Shown here one piece after another: positions 37,101-45,444 of a stretch of 64,000 bases of DNA. The notes under the pieces are model-generated. The model had not been told where the DNA came from and did not search any database. It was given only the letters and a program-made list of their open reading frames with translations. How positions within the stretch are numbered: the stretch's first letter is position 1; each line of letters starts with the position of its first letter. A program made the translations under genes and the position numbers. The DNA comes from Amblyornis subalaris. Taxonomy: Eukaryota; Chordata; Aves; Passeriformes; Ptilonorhynchidae. The stretch is from contig JACAXG010000018.1 in assembly GCA_018881555.1 (NCBI GenBank), forward strand, positions 8,431,634 through 8,495,633, read 5' to 3'.

Positions 37101-38238
37101 TTCTTTCAGTCCTGGCAGCTGCTGTGTTTGCTTTCCGAGCAGTCAACCTGATGGAGGTGACATCACTGGCTGCAGCTGAAGTAAGGATAAGTTTCACTTA
37201 GAGGAGATTGAAATAGTTTCTGATGCTTTGCCAATAAGAGTAACTTAAGCTTCACATGGCACATGGTGCATAGTGCAAATCTTTCTGTCTAAATTCTTAC
37301 CTTAGATAAAAAATAAGGAAATTGTGAACATGCAGTACATAGTCTTGCTTTTCTGGAGTGAAAGGAAATAAAGCATATTTGCTACAAAAATGCAATGTTA
37401 TAAAATTATTTTGTACAATTAGATTTTTTTTAATATAGAATTGTGTTTGTGGGCTGTATTGTTTTTGAAATATTGCAGAGGTTTGTACCTTTTTCCTCAG
37501 TACATTTTAATGGAGTTGTTTCTGCTCTAGAAATTACGAAAATTTTACAATATTACTTTGTCAATGTGAATCTGAAATTTCACTGTGCATACTGTCATAG
37601 GAAATGAAGAAAATGAAGTCATTAACATGAAGATTATTATTGTTTATATTTAGTAACTTGTTAATTTATTTTTTTTTTCAAAAATATAGTGATGGATTTT
37701 TTCCAGACTTAGTTTGTGATCCCTGTCTTTGGTTTTTTTTTAAAACATGCTTTCATGTGAAGACATTGATTATTTGAGGCATTACATTGGACTTACTTCA
37801 CAAGTACTAGCCAAGCCACAGGATAAGGATTCTTAATTCCCAATTATTTTTAGAAGCAAGTTGAAATGTTAGACCCCTTATTCACCCATGATGCCATGTA
37901 TATTTGAAGTAAGGCTAAAGGCTAAAATAAAGTTACTTGGGTAATATATGTAAACATANGTTTTTTCTTTGAAATGTTAGAAAGAAAAATTATGCAATAA
38001 GGTATTAACATAAACCAGTATAATTTATTTCTAACCAGATCCAAATCTTAATCATTGGCAGTATTGTAGTCAGTATTTGAATCTTTTTCTGACTTCTTAA
38101 CTTGCTTTCAGGAAATCTGATTCAAATGTCAAGTTTAACAAGCCTTTTTGATTTTCATCCTAGGCTGTACTTGCTGACCTTTCAACCCTGAAAGTTATGC
38201 CTCTTCTTCAAATCTTCTTGTTTGCTACTGTCACTTGA
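1073..38238 (+). CDS. TBC1D19: TBC1D19 coding region, 20 exons joined, 5' end outside the window
   Basis: TBC1 domain family member 19, a Rab-GAP-fold protein of poorly known function. Joining the 20 exons listed below gives one uninterrupted frame of 493 residues, with every splice phase compatible and every junction GT-AG. The product reads as TBC1D19 throughout, from RPEIKLESLKEDIKDF to a C-terminus LLQIFLFATVT. Adding the 33 residues expected upstream gives 526, the human length as I remember it. The N-terminal half (to about residue 235) is family-specific. The TBC domain spans roughly residues 240-480: PTALRADLWALILN in exon 10 is the opening helix motif, and KWMVRAFSGYL and LLLLWDRILGYNS in exon 18 are the closing motifs. 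The arginine-finger position (IxxDxxR) reads IQHDLLV and the glutamine-finger region reads PFHGFSMY, so neither catalytic residue is present. The neighbouring STIM2 gene supports the identification. Confidence 0.97.
1910..1955 (+). CDS. TBC1D19: TBC1D19 coding exon (residues 58-73)
   Basis: This 46-base exon lies between the acceptor TTTTAACAG and the donor GTGAGT. It completes a split glycine codon and reads WEKKLQNAVYSELN, with two bases of a valine codon left over. The conserved WEKKLQNAVYSEL run identifies it. Confidence 0.93.
1956..3700 (+). other. TBC1D19: TBC1D19 intron, no other features seen
   Basis: AT-rich intronic sequence. I see no recognisable repeat, exon or conserved motif in it. 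Confidence 0.6.
3701..3776 (+). CDS. TBC1D19: TBC1D19 coding exon (residues 73-98)
   Basis: Acceptor TTTTCTTTAAG, donor GTTGGT (a weaker donor). The exon reads FPSPCHPAAPPEHIKEPLAY and then MRKAQ, ending in phase 0. The proline-rich stretch links the N-terminal helices to the next conserved block. Confidence 0.93.
4924..5388 (-). mobile_element. Solo LTR of an avian endogenous retrovirus, minus orientation
   Basis: Read on the minus strand, the element starts TGGTTTTGGCTGGGATAGAG and ends in GGTTAACCCA, with TG and CA at its termini. Internal landmarks in order are GTGTTGATAATGCACC, an A/T promoter-like stretch (CGTATATAGC), AATTAAACTCTTTATAACAAG as the polyadenylation region, and TTCACTGGGTGGAAGCGAGT near the 3' end. 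The same landmarks occur in the LTR at 26648-27116, so both belong to one family. No internal retroviral genes flank it, so it is a solo LTR. The bases beside the ends (CTGGA and GTAGA) do not form a clear target duplication, which suggests an older insertion. Confidence 0.85.
6385..6725 (-). mobile_element. CR1 LINE 3' fragment, minus orientation, with an inverted tail at its far end
   Basis: The left end AGAATCATAGAATGG is the reverse complement of the CR1 tail. Reading on, AAGGGATGTTAAAGGTCATC, CATCCAGCCTGTCCTTGAAC and CCTATCACTACATGCCCTTC are the standard CR1 3' UTR blocks in reverse. At the right end CCATTCTGTGATTCT is a CR1 tail in the opposite orientation. The two 15-base ends match as inverted repeats at 14 of 15 positions. 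The element lies in a TBC1D19 intron. Confidence 0.9.
7340..8205 (+). mobile_element. CR1 LINE fragment: end of ORF2 plus 3' UTR, decayed
   Basis: Bases 7475-7870 still translate as the C-terminal end of a CR1 ORF2 product. Recognisable runs are CKVWHVEKYNPGVQHRLGA, MSEQCAAAAKKGNRMLGC and FVRSHLEQCVEFWSPLYKK. The frame then shifts; RRAAKMF and similar runs continue in another frame and lead into ERLRELG (near 7875) and a 3' UTR block ending near CATCTGGTCTAGATCATGC. The ATTCTATG tail is missing, so the element is truncated at its 3' side. ATGAACCTGAAGCAA is duplicated in tandem near 7577-7606. It is a dead copy; the left boundary is approximate. Confidence 0.85.
9628..9702 (+). CDS. TBC1D19: TBC1D19 coding exon (residues 99-123)
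   Basis: The exon follows a 5.9-kb intron that contains a solo LTR and two CR1 pieces. Acceptor GTGTTTTAG, donor GTAAGG. It reads GSWEKRILKSLNSMCTELNI and then PLAQK. It is 75 bases long, phase 0 at both ends. Confidence 0.95.
10624..10687 (+). CDS. TBC1D19: TBC1D19 coding exon (residues 124-145)
   Basis: Acceptor TGCCTTTCAG, donor GTAAGG. The exon reads RPVSEQKELLNKWNEMGTDE and then P, with one base left over. The KELLNKWNEMGTDEP run is diagnostic of this gene. Confidence 0.95.
11372..11424 (-). mobile_element. Short CR1 3'-end fragment, minus orientation
   Basis: ATAGAATCATAGAATGCTTT followed by TTAGAAGGGACCTTAAAGAA is the reversed CR1 terminus. Only about 50 bases remain. It lies in the intron upstream of the exon at 11633. 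Confidence 0.85.
11633..11679 (+). CDS. TBC1D19: TBC1D19 coding exon (residues 145-160)
   Basis: This 47-base exon has acceptor TCTTATTTCAG and donor GTAAGC. It completes an aspartate codon and reads LSLYRPVYAPKDFLE, ending in phase 0. Confidence 0.95.
13263..13373 (+). CDS. TBC1D19: TBC1D19 coding exon (residues 161-197)
   Basis: Acceptor ACAATTTTTAAG (a weak, purine-interrupted tract), donor GTAAGT. The exon reads VLMNLRNPNYENGEQPTFRN and then HLGLIQVPLKVKDIPEL. It is 111 bases long, phase 0 at both ends. Confidence 0.95.
14195..14267 (+). CDS. TBC1D19: TBC1D19 coding exon (residues 198-222)
   Basis: Acceptor TTTCTTTTCAG, donor GTAAGC. The exon reads KEDFSELGLNIGQLGIDDSA and then QVPP, with one base of a glutamate codon left over. 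Confidence 0.95.
14614..14644. repeat. AT/AC dinucleotide microsatellite
   Basis: About eight AT units are followed by a run of AC units and a CATAC tail. It lies in an intron of TBC1D19. Confidence 0.9.
15081..15119 (+). CDS. TBC1D19: TBC1D19 short coding exon (residues 222-235)
   Basis: This 39-base exon has acceptor TTTATTTTCTAG and donor GTATGG. It completes a glutamate codon and reads FFENEHVRVGQK, with one base left over. The identification rests on the conserved ENEHVR run and on exact phase agreement with the exons on both sides. Confidence 0.92.
15120..17557 (+). other. TBC1D19: TBC1D19 intron, no other features seen
   Basis: AT-rich intronic sequence with chance reading frames on both strands (for example around 15583-16053) that match nothing I know. 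No repeat copies were recognised. Confidence 0.55.
17558..17670 (+). CDS. TBC1D19: TBC1D19 coding exon (residues 235-272), start of the TBC domain
   Basis: Acceptor TTTGTTTCTTACAG, donor GTAAGG. The exon reads VLAEQDSAAAQQYVRQGCPT and then ALRADLWALILNISNQPE. The G-x-P-x-x-LR-x-x-LW pattern is the standard opening helix of TBC domains. Confidence 0.96.
21586..21654 (-). mobile_element. CR1 LINE 3'-end fragment, minus orientation, severely 5'-truncated
   Basis: AGAATCATAGAATGGTTTGG followed by GTTGGAAGGGACCTTAAAGA and TCATCTAGTTCCAACCCCC is a nearly intact reversed CR1 terminus of about 69 bases. The copy stops abruptly at CCATGGG. Its close match to the consensus suggests a fairly young insertion. 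Confidence 0.92.
21655..21709. repeat. G/T-rich low-complexity tract
   Basis: Repeated TTTTGG and GGTTTT units with very few A or C bases lie directly next to the truncated CR1 end. Confidence 0.8.
23019..23093 (+). CDS. TBC1D19: TBC1D19 coding exon (residues 273-297), arginine-finger region
   Basis: The exon follows a 5.3-kb intron. Acceptor TTGTAATTTTAG, donor GTAAGT. It reads DVLYYEQLKSNVIQHDLLVD and then SLIYK. The TBC motif IxxDxxR appears as IQHDLLV: the aspartate is kept (about residue 288), but valine stands where the catalytic arginine is expected (about residue 291). Confidence 0.96.
23552..23614 (+). CDS. TBC1D19: TBC1D19 coding exon (residues 298-318)
   Basis: Acceptor TTTTCTTATTACAG, donor GTATGT. 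The exon reads DVKLTASNDDYYFVFEDYLY and then Q. It is 63 bases long, phase 0 at both ends. Confidence 0.96.
23615..27914 (+). other. TBC1D19: TBC1D19 4.3-kb intron with a solo LTR and a possible cryptic exon
   Basis: The intron contains the plus-strand solo LTR at 26648-27116 and an exon-like stretch at 24336-24396 that would break the reading frame if included. The rest is AT-rich and without features I recognise. Confidence 0.6.
26648..27116 (+). mobile_element. Solo LTR of an avian endogenous retrovirus, with target-site duplication
   Basis: The 469-base element starts TGTCCTGGGTTCAGCC and ends TTAAACCACTACA. The five bases CAGAG occur immediately before (26643-26647) and after (27117-27121), a perfect target-site duplication. 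Inside are GTTGATAACACACGG, a TATA-type box (AATATATAAACTGG near 26883), an ATTATTATTATC-like tract, the polyadenylation region ACTAAACGGTTCTTATCTC, and CCACTGGGGTGGAGAGG near the 3' end. A 5-bp duplication fits several avian ERV classes. No internal viral genes remain, so the provirus was lost by recombination between its LTRs. Confidence 0.93.
27915..27999 (+). CDS. TBC1D19: TBC1D19 coding exon (residues 319-347)
   Basis: The exon lies 799 bases downstream of an intronic solo LTR. Acceptor GTCTTTTGTGCAG, donor GTAAAA (weaker). It reads VLLCFSRDTSVLEHFTYSSA and then TPPKSYIQ, with one base of a glycine codon left over. Confidence 0.95.
30298..30342 (+). CDS. TBC1D19: TBC1D19 coding exon (residues 347-362)
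   Basis: This 45-base exon lies between the acceptor GATGGTTCACAG and the donor GTATGA. It completes a glycine codon and reads KLGMEEYAVFYPPN, with one base left over. Confidence 0.94.
31565..31597 (+). CDS. TBC1D19: TBC1D19 33-base micro-exon (residues 362-373), glutamine-finger region
   Basis: This is the smallest exon. Acceptor TTTTTGTTTTGTAG, donor GTAAGT. It reads VIPFHGFSMY between two split codons. In active TBC proteins this segment carries the glutamine finger (YxQG or similar), but here a histidine (about residue 367) precedes the glycine. Phases match the exons on both sides exactly. Confidence 0.93.
32985..33060. repeat. AT/GT/CA-rich simple-sequence region
   Basis: An imperfect run of TATATA, TGTGTATGTATACATA and similar units, typical of a decayed microsatellite. 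Confidence 0.75.
33998..34107 (+). CDS. TBC1D19: TBC1D19 coding exon (residues 373-409)
   Basis: Acceptor TTATCCTTTCAG, donor GTAAGT. The exon completes a valine codon and reads APLCFLYHEPSKLYQIFREM, then YVRFFFRLHSISSHPS, ending in phase 0. Confidence 0.96.
35336..35427 (+). CDS. TBC1D19: TBC1D19 coding exon (residues 410-440)
   Basis: Acceptor TCTTGTTTCTTTAG, donor GTAAGT. The exon reads GIVSLCLLFETLLQTHLPQL and then FYHLREIGAQ, with two bases of a proline codon left over. The helix followed by FYHLREIGAQP matches the late TBC-domain region. Confidence 0.96.
36177..36292 (+). CDS. TBC1D19: TBC1D19 coding exon (residues 440-479), end of the TBC domain
   Basis: Acceptor TTATTTGCAG, donor GTAATA. 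The exon reads LRISFKWMVRAFSGYLATDQ and then LLLLWDRILGYNSLEVLA, with one base left over. The spaced W...F...LLLLWDRIL pattern is the typical C-terminal signature of TBC domains. Confidence 0.97.
37110..37180 (+). CDS. TBC1D19: TBC1D19 coding exon (residues 479-502)
   Basis: Acceptor TTTTCTTTCAG, donor GTAAGG. The exon completes a valine codon and reads LAAAVFAFRAVNLMEVTSLA and then AAE, a hydrophobic helical segment, ending in phase 0. Confidence 0.96.
38164..38238 (+). CDS. TBC1D19: TBC1D19 last coding exon with stop codon (residues 503-526)
   Basis: Acceptor TTTTCATCCTAG. The exon reads AVLADLSTLKVMPLLQIFLF and then ATVT, followed by TGA at 38236-38238. The C-terminus agrees with the human protein as I know it. 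Confidence 0.96.
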   Translation, partial: AVLADLSTLKVMPLLQIFLFATVT

Positions 38239-38545
38239 TCCACTTCAACAATACTCGTACCACATCCCAGCCTTTCTGGAAAAGCTAAGCATCAACTATG
38301 CAATGTCTGCATAAAACCAAAATTAAACTCTATTAATAAAATCAATTTAGAAATAATTACCTTAACATTTTCTAACTGAGAAAAATAACTTTGCACATGA
38401 TTGTGTGCAGTGCATGCTAATGAATTTCACTGTAAAACAATGGTTATTACTTGTACATTGAGAATGACTACTTGTGCAAGTAAACAATATGAATCACTGT
38501 CTAAAATGCATGTAATATTAAATAAATGTAATTCATGATCTGAGT
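38239..38545 (+). other. TBC1D19: TBC1D19 3' UTR with two polyadenylation signals
   Basis: AATAAA hexamers lie at 38335-38340 and 38521-38526. The second is followed within 20 bases by a GT-rich run (GAGTTTTGTGATGTTATTGT), the usual downstream element, so it is probably the main cleavage signal. The end coordinate is an estimate. Confidence 0.6.
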
Positions 38546-41500
38546 TTTGTGATGTTATTGTCAGAGTTGTAAATGCTTTTATTCTTTTAATATGAAATCG
38601 CTTTTTCAGGCTCACAGTTTAGAGGATATCAGCTCAAATACTGTCACTTGAGAAAATAGAGATACTTTTACTCTCAAGATTATTTTTCCTTCTTTTATAA
38701 GGAAAAGATAGGATCATACGCCGGTTCTGCTATCCCTATCTTACTTATTCTTTTCATAGAAATTTCTCCATGTTCTTTCTCATGTTAACTGCCCCCGTTT
38801 ATTCTTTTCATACACAGAGATGTAGTCATGTTCATCTTCGGTTAGATATACAGCTATCTCAGGCGTCTGCTGAACTCCTACCCAGTCCCATCAAAGGCAT
38901 AAAATATGTTCCCCTGCAGAGAAGGCCTGAGCAGAGCTTCCTTCAGAACTTCTTGGAGCCAGTCCTTGCATGAGACAAAATCTTCCCCTGAGAATGATGC
39001 CAAGAGTCCTTCTGCTGTGCCCCACTCCCTCTCTGGGAGAGCAGTGCTATGCCTATGACAGTTTTCCAGCCTCTGTGATTCAACAGCTTCAGCTTCAGGG
39101 TGAGAGCCCTGCTCATATCTGTGTGTGACGGATTGTCACTACACTGTCAGGCTGGCATCATCTGTTAGCTGTCATATCTTTTTGTGAGATCTTCCAAATT
39201 TTTCCACTGATTTGTTTAATACCGAAGTTGGAATCAATAATCTAGCTTGATTAATTGTATCTTAACACCCGAAAAACGCTCAAAGTCAAAAAACCATAAT
39301 GGAGTATGTAGTCACTGCATTTGCAATAGGACTTTTGTCTTTGCCTGGTTTATGTAGTTGTCATTATCTGTCATACATAATGAATGTAAGTCAGTGAAAC
39401 ATGAATCCTTCATAATTTGCTCAAAATTTGACAAGTGATCTAAGCTGTAGTCTCAGATAGGGTCATGAGCTTTATGTCTGTGATTCTTCTTGTCTCTGTC
39501 AGGATAATTTAGTAAGAAACTTACGGAACGAGTAAATTTATAAGGCTAATTTTAAAAAAGGTTGTGGACTCGGTATGATCACTTCCTATATGAAGAAGCA
39601 AACTGCTTAGCGGATATAATATGTGCAGTGAGAATATTTGGGGGAATTTTGCTCTGCGTAACAGAAGATTAATGTTTTCCTTAATATTTGCAAGAAGTGG
39701 TTTTAACTGTTCAACTAGGGGTTTTTCTATGACATTTAGTTTCTAAAAAGACAGCTTTATCCTTTACAGCAGGTATTACCCTGTTTTATGTATGGGGAGT
39801 GAAGGCATAGAAAGATTAAGTGATTTGCTAAAGATTACAGAATAAATTCCTAAAGGAGGTGAGCAGTCTCTCCTCACTTGAATTTCTGTTTGCACTTCTG
39901 GATACTCAGTTTGTATATTAACCACAAGATCTTATTTCATCTTCAGAACAACACATAATATACATCTACCTCTAAAGGTGCAGCATTTTGCAGTTTTTAG
40001 AATCCATAAGATTGGGTAGCAGTTTAGAAATTATAATGTTACAAAGCAGTCACAAGGATTGNGGCTCAATAAGGTCATTACAAGGTTACCATGGTTTTTT
40101 AGAGAATTAAAAGTATTTACTAAATAGCAAGGGAGATTCCCTACAGGCCTGCTGACCCTCTAATTCTCATTGCTTTGTGCTAGTACATGGTCCAGAATCT
40201 GAACATTACATTAAACCTTTTCCATATTGGGATTTTGAGCCGTATTTTTTTCTTTTTCTTTTTTTTTTTCATTTTCAGTAATTTTGGAAATAAGTGGGCA
40301 GAGATAGAGACTTTTGGATTCTTGTTTGAACAAGCAGTTCTGTGACTAACAGAATATGGTCTGTTTTCCTCTAACTTGGCCTCTTGTTAGTCATCCTAAC
40401 AATCTCCCATCATCCTTGCATCCCCTCCTCCCCCACTGGGCTACTTAAATTTCTGTTCCTGACCTCCACCAGTGTTTCTCCTGATGGCTGGACAGGGAAC
40501 CTTGTGCGTTGCAGCTCGTGAGGGTCCCCACACATGTTCGTGTATACAGAAATACCGAGCATAACTGCTTTAAAATAAGTTGAGATTAAAAAATGAATTA
40601 GATCCTCACCTTAAGCTTCAACTATACTGTTAAGATTTTTATATATTTTTAAAAATCTATTTTAAAATGTTGCTTTTACTGAAGTGGTGTTGTTTTCATA
40701 TTCACCTCAGTTACTCATTTAGTTCCAGCAAAATACTCTGTTTCAGATTCTGTCTGATACTTGTATTTTTTATCTCCCTTGCTTAAATTGTACTCATTTA
40801 ATTTATTTTTTTTTAATATTAAAATGACTGGTTTCTATCTTGCAGCTGGATACATCTCTTGCATACGTAGTAGTATCAATTATTTAAGTTTTAATTCTTT
40901 AACTTTAGAGATCATTTCAAACTTCTTGATGTGTGTAGTCTGTCGTTTGACTTCCAAATTCCTAAAACTCCTTTTTTGATTTTGTTATTTTAAGTAATGG
41001 CCAGATGTGATAGTAGAATCATATCTGAATGGATAATTACATTGCTTTAAACAGGCTCAGCTTAATGTCCAGTGGCTCAATTTAATGAAATTGTTTTGAT
41101 CTGTTCCTCCCTATCTGAAATCGATATAAACAGACATTTCAATACAAGAACCAGTTGTCTCCGTATTTGTAGATAAAGATCAATTTTTTGCTGCTTACCT
41201 TAAGATTCTGGCTATGGTCTGTATGGTTTCATGTAATGTCAAATAGACTGTTGTAAAAATGCAAAAGTAAATAGGCTTGTCTAAATATGTACCCACGTTA
41301 TCTTCCTTCAGTACTTCAAAAAATATGTTGAAACTCGAATCTTGATGGCTGGGTAATGGAACAACTGAATAACTAGAACAGTTTATAATTTTTAGGGGAT
41401 TTTTTTTGTCATAGTGACAAATTTTATTATGAGAAATGACGAGAGTATAATGACTGTAAAACAGTTAGATATCCCNGTAAAGGGAAAAGGCTGGAAGAAG

Positions 41501-41829
41501 TCTCCAGTTTAAGATACATTTCTGCTTGTTGCCAGAAACCAGCAAAAAAATTATGCTGAAGCTTGCATCTATTTTACTATTTTCTAATGAATTTTATAAA
41601 ATTCTTCCAACGAGACTGAAGGGATTCCTTGAAACAGAATTGCTGTATAAAGATCAGTTTGGGGAAAGCAATACACTGAGCTGCTAATTAACAATAAATA
41701 AGCATTTTATAAAAGATATTGAAATATACTGCAAAACTGAAGGGCTGTATCTTCAGTGAGGAAGGGGAAGAGCCTTTCAACATATTTTAACAAATCAGTA
41801 AAATACTCTGTCAAGTATTTTATGTGAGG

Positions 41830-42270
41830 AAATGGGGGAGGGAGGGGACGGATGCAGACGGGGCGACAGGAGCTGTTGGGCGCTTCCTTTTCCCTCTTTT
41901 CCTCCAGGCCATTTCTGTCCATGCCTGGCTGCTTGCAGGTGCCAGACCAGTGGCTTCCATCTGCCTAGCCCACACAGGAAAGGCAATTAGCTAAAGCACG
42001 TATTTGAGATCAACAGAGCTTTGTGTTGCCCAGCCAGCTCCATCAGGCTTCCTCCAGCCCCGGAAAGTTTGACTGCTGGGCAGGGAGTGCAGCAGGGCCA
42101 GGGCCAGGGTCAAGGTGAGGGCCCCTGGGAATGGCCGGCAGAGGGGCATTAGCCAGCCTTCCTGTTGGACTGGGCAGCACCGGCAGGAGAAACACCCCTG
42201 TGAATAATTCCCCCTCCAGTAGCCATAGGAATGATAGTGGCTTTCTGAAGAAGTGGTGAAGGACAACTCC
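41830..42270. other. GC-richer patch of unknown nature in intergenic DNA
   Basis: Base composition rises clearly above the surroundings, with a GGCCAG-type short repeat (CAGGGCCAGGGCCAGGGTCA near 42092). Minus-strand frames of 94-96 codons run through it, as expected by chance in GC-rich DNA. It could be a regulatory element or an unrecognised repeat. Confidence 0.4.
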
Positions 42271-45200
42271 AGCATTTGGGATTCGGAATTTTTTTGCAGC
42301 TTTAGGACTCAGTACAGAAGGGAAAATGTACACTTACAGAGGCTTCAGACTTTTAGCACAAGGTCTTGCTTGTAGCGAGGGACCGCACATCTGTGAGCTG
42401 TTCTGCAAGAACCACTTATTGCAGCAAAAAACCGTGGAATACTCTGAAATCTCTAGAATCCAGAGAATATGTACTGCTATTTGAAATCACTGAAAGATTT
42501 TTTTTTTCCTGTACGCTTCATGCTCAGCGTATAACAATATTGTTAATGCAGGGAAGATCATTTTGATCCANCACTGTGACAGCTGTGCTCTGCTTTAAAA
42601 CAGTGTTAAAATGTCTCAGCTTATTATTTTTTTAATTAGGCAATTAATAGTATGCCTACCAAATTATGGTATTACTGGCCAATTATGCTTTGGAGAAGCA
42701 TCTCAGGGTGCTTGTCTCTTCTGCGGATGACACAGNGCAGCACAAGTCAGTAGATATTAATGGGAACAGAATGAGTCTATGGTTAGGACAGGATGTTTGT
42801 CTTGGGCTCACCATGCTTTGTAAGACTGCAACACATAAACTGTGGTACCACTGTTTGACTGCTAAATACTGACCAGGGATCAGCCTTAAAATTAATACAA
42901 ATGAAGAAATACTGCTTTTTGGCAATTTTTTGTTTGAGCCTTTGTTTAAGGCCAGGGAGGTTCACCAGATTCTGCATCTTGTCAGACATTGCTGGTTACA
43001 GGAGGTGAACTTGAGGGTCTCTGAAGAAGGTTGCACAGGGGCCTCCCTGTGCCTACATTTCAAAATCAGCATGTTGTAGATGTTGGACTACTGATATGTG
43101 CAAACAATTATCTCTAGAGAACTGGCTTTATGGAGGACCACGGTGCTTTGCCAAATGACATTGTGTTTGGCTGAACAGTTTGAACAAATTGTTTCTTTTG
43201 GGATTATGACCAAAATAAATGGAATATTTAACAAAAGAGTTAAAGATCAGAATTTCTGCAAGACAAAGCATGTGACCAATTTCTGTGCTTTGCTTAAACA
43301 AAAAGGTCTGTATCATGTTGCTAAGAGACAAGTTGGAATTTGATAGTCAACGACAAAATATTATGTTTTATCCACCTAATATGTTTTAGTAGNTATCTGA
43401 TTGTTCATTTTATTCATGTTCTCTGAATGGTACATTCTATGGGGTTTTTTTCTGATGAGCTCTATTTAGAATAGTTATGGCCTAATAAGTCCAATTATAA
43501 ATAGTAAATCAGCACAAATATATGTTAAAAAAAGCAATGATATTTAACTTTCTATGTGTTCAGAACTATTTCTTATCTAAATTTTTTTTATAGTAAGNCT
43601 AGTGTCACAACATTTTCCCTTTTTGCCCTTTTTTTCCAAGTGCATCTGGGTTGCAAAANCAGAAGCATTGCTTTGAAGCCCAATCGTGGTTCGTTAATGT
43701 TAACATCAAGTTCTAACTGTGGAAAACTGGCGTAGTTACAGCTTGTGAAGGAAGTTCCAGTTATTAGCAGCACTCATGTTACTGGTGGTGAAGTTCTCTC
43801 CGTCATTTCTGACATGAAGACATAATTAGATGTTCCATTTTAATTAGTAATACATTCTAACCACACCCAGTTTCTGAAGGCCTTAAAGCTAACTTATAGA
43901 CATGAGAAAGTGGTATTAGGAGTATTAATACCCCTCACCATTAACACAGAGGCAGGAGAGCCCATCTGCCACCTATGCCTCCTGCTCATGGAATACACTT
44001 CCTCTGTGGGGAAAGTGAGCCTTGAAAGAAAGGGTGTGTGGGAAAAGGTGCTCAAACTCTGTAGATTGTGACCTCTGCAACACTAGAGGCGATCACTTGC
44101 TGTGTGTATTTTTAACAAAGTACACTTTCTTCTACTGACTTTATATTGCGTCTTGATTCAACAATTAATGTTGTTTAATTTTAAAAGCTTGAGTAAGTTT
44201 TGTGAATCAAACAAAAGATAAAATGTCTTTTTAATATGTTTGTATAAATTTTGAAATTCAGACTTGTACCACAAGATGTTTCTGTTCCAGAGCTTTATCT
44301 TCTTCTCTCTTCTCTTTCTGCAATATTCAACAAACATCCTTACATAGTTGTGTCTAATCTGGGTTTCCTGTCTTCAGGAATTACAGTTTACAGCTTACAG
44401 AAAACAGAAACCTTTGTGATTAGGGTTCTCCTCTTCCCCTGAGAAATAGAATGTTTCTTTTCTATTACAAAGAAATCCTGGGAAAATTTTAAATATTCAC
44501 TATCAGTCCATTCCTACGTTAGGTGGCAATAGGAATAAGGGGTAAGTAGTATAGTGGAGAGCTGGTTTACAGCAGGTATTATTTATCTAGGCAGTTAATT
44601 AATATTCAGACTTGAAAACACACGATTAAAAGATGAAAGGAGTAGATGTTTGGCTTTGCAACAATCTAGGTTTAAAAAGACCTAAATAGAGATTTGCAGT
44701 CTTAGAAAGCCATATCTAGCAAAGACTTTACTGTCAGTGCAGTTCTCCCGGAAGAGCAGCAACTGATGCCCAGGGTGTTTTCTTGAACATCCTAGGGCAC
44801 CATTCTGAATGCAAACACCGGAGAGCTTTGTGGAGAAGGGGAATGCTGCATTGCCTGCCAGGTTCTCAGTTAGAAGGGAATAATGAGAGAGAAGCAGGGA
44901 AATTGCAGACACCAAGCAAAGTGCAATTTTTCTCAGGCTGCATGGTAACTTGTGTGTTCACTCAAAGCTGGAAAAAAACCTGTCTAAGACATTATTGACC
45001 ATGTTGGCTTTGGCAGAAATCACACACACAGCAGTGTTAGGTGCTAACTTTAAAGCAGGTAATGGAATACATTGCCAGAAAATTCGTCCCCACTACTAGA
45101 CTTTGGATGAGGGAAGGGCCAAGAGGGTAGATTGTACAAATAAACGTCTTTGTTTTGTAAACACTAGATCTTTACACAGTATTCTAGAACAAGAGACTAG

Positions 45201-45421
45201 GACAAAGTAAAAATACTGTTTCCAGAGAAAAAACAGAGAATGGTAGGATTAGCATTAGGGTTAAATTAACCTAGCAATCTGGGCAAAGATAAAGCCAAGT
45301 GTCATCTTACATGGTATGTACAATAGTAATTTGTAATGTTAGAGGCTTTACACTTTCTTCTTGTTTGTCAAATTTTTGCTGGTCTCTGCAAAATGCTGAA
45401 GTCCTGCCCCTGAGGTTTGTC

Positions 45422-45444
45422 TTTTTTTTTTTTTTTTTTTTTTT
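45422..45444. repeat. T homopolymer, 23 bases
   Basis: An uninterrupted T run in intergenic DNA. No retroposed sequence is recognisable beside it. Confidence 0.95.
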
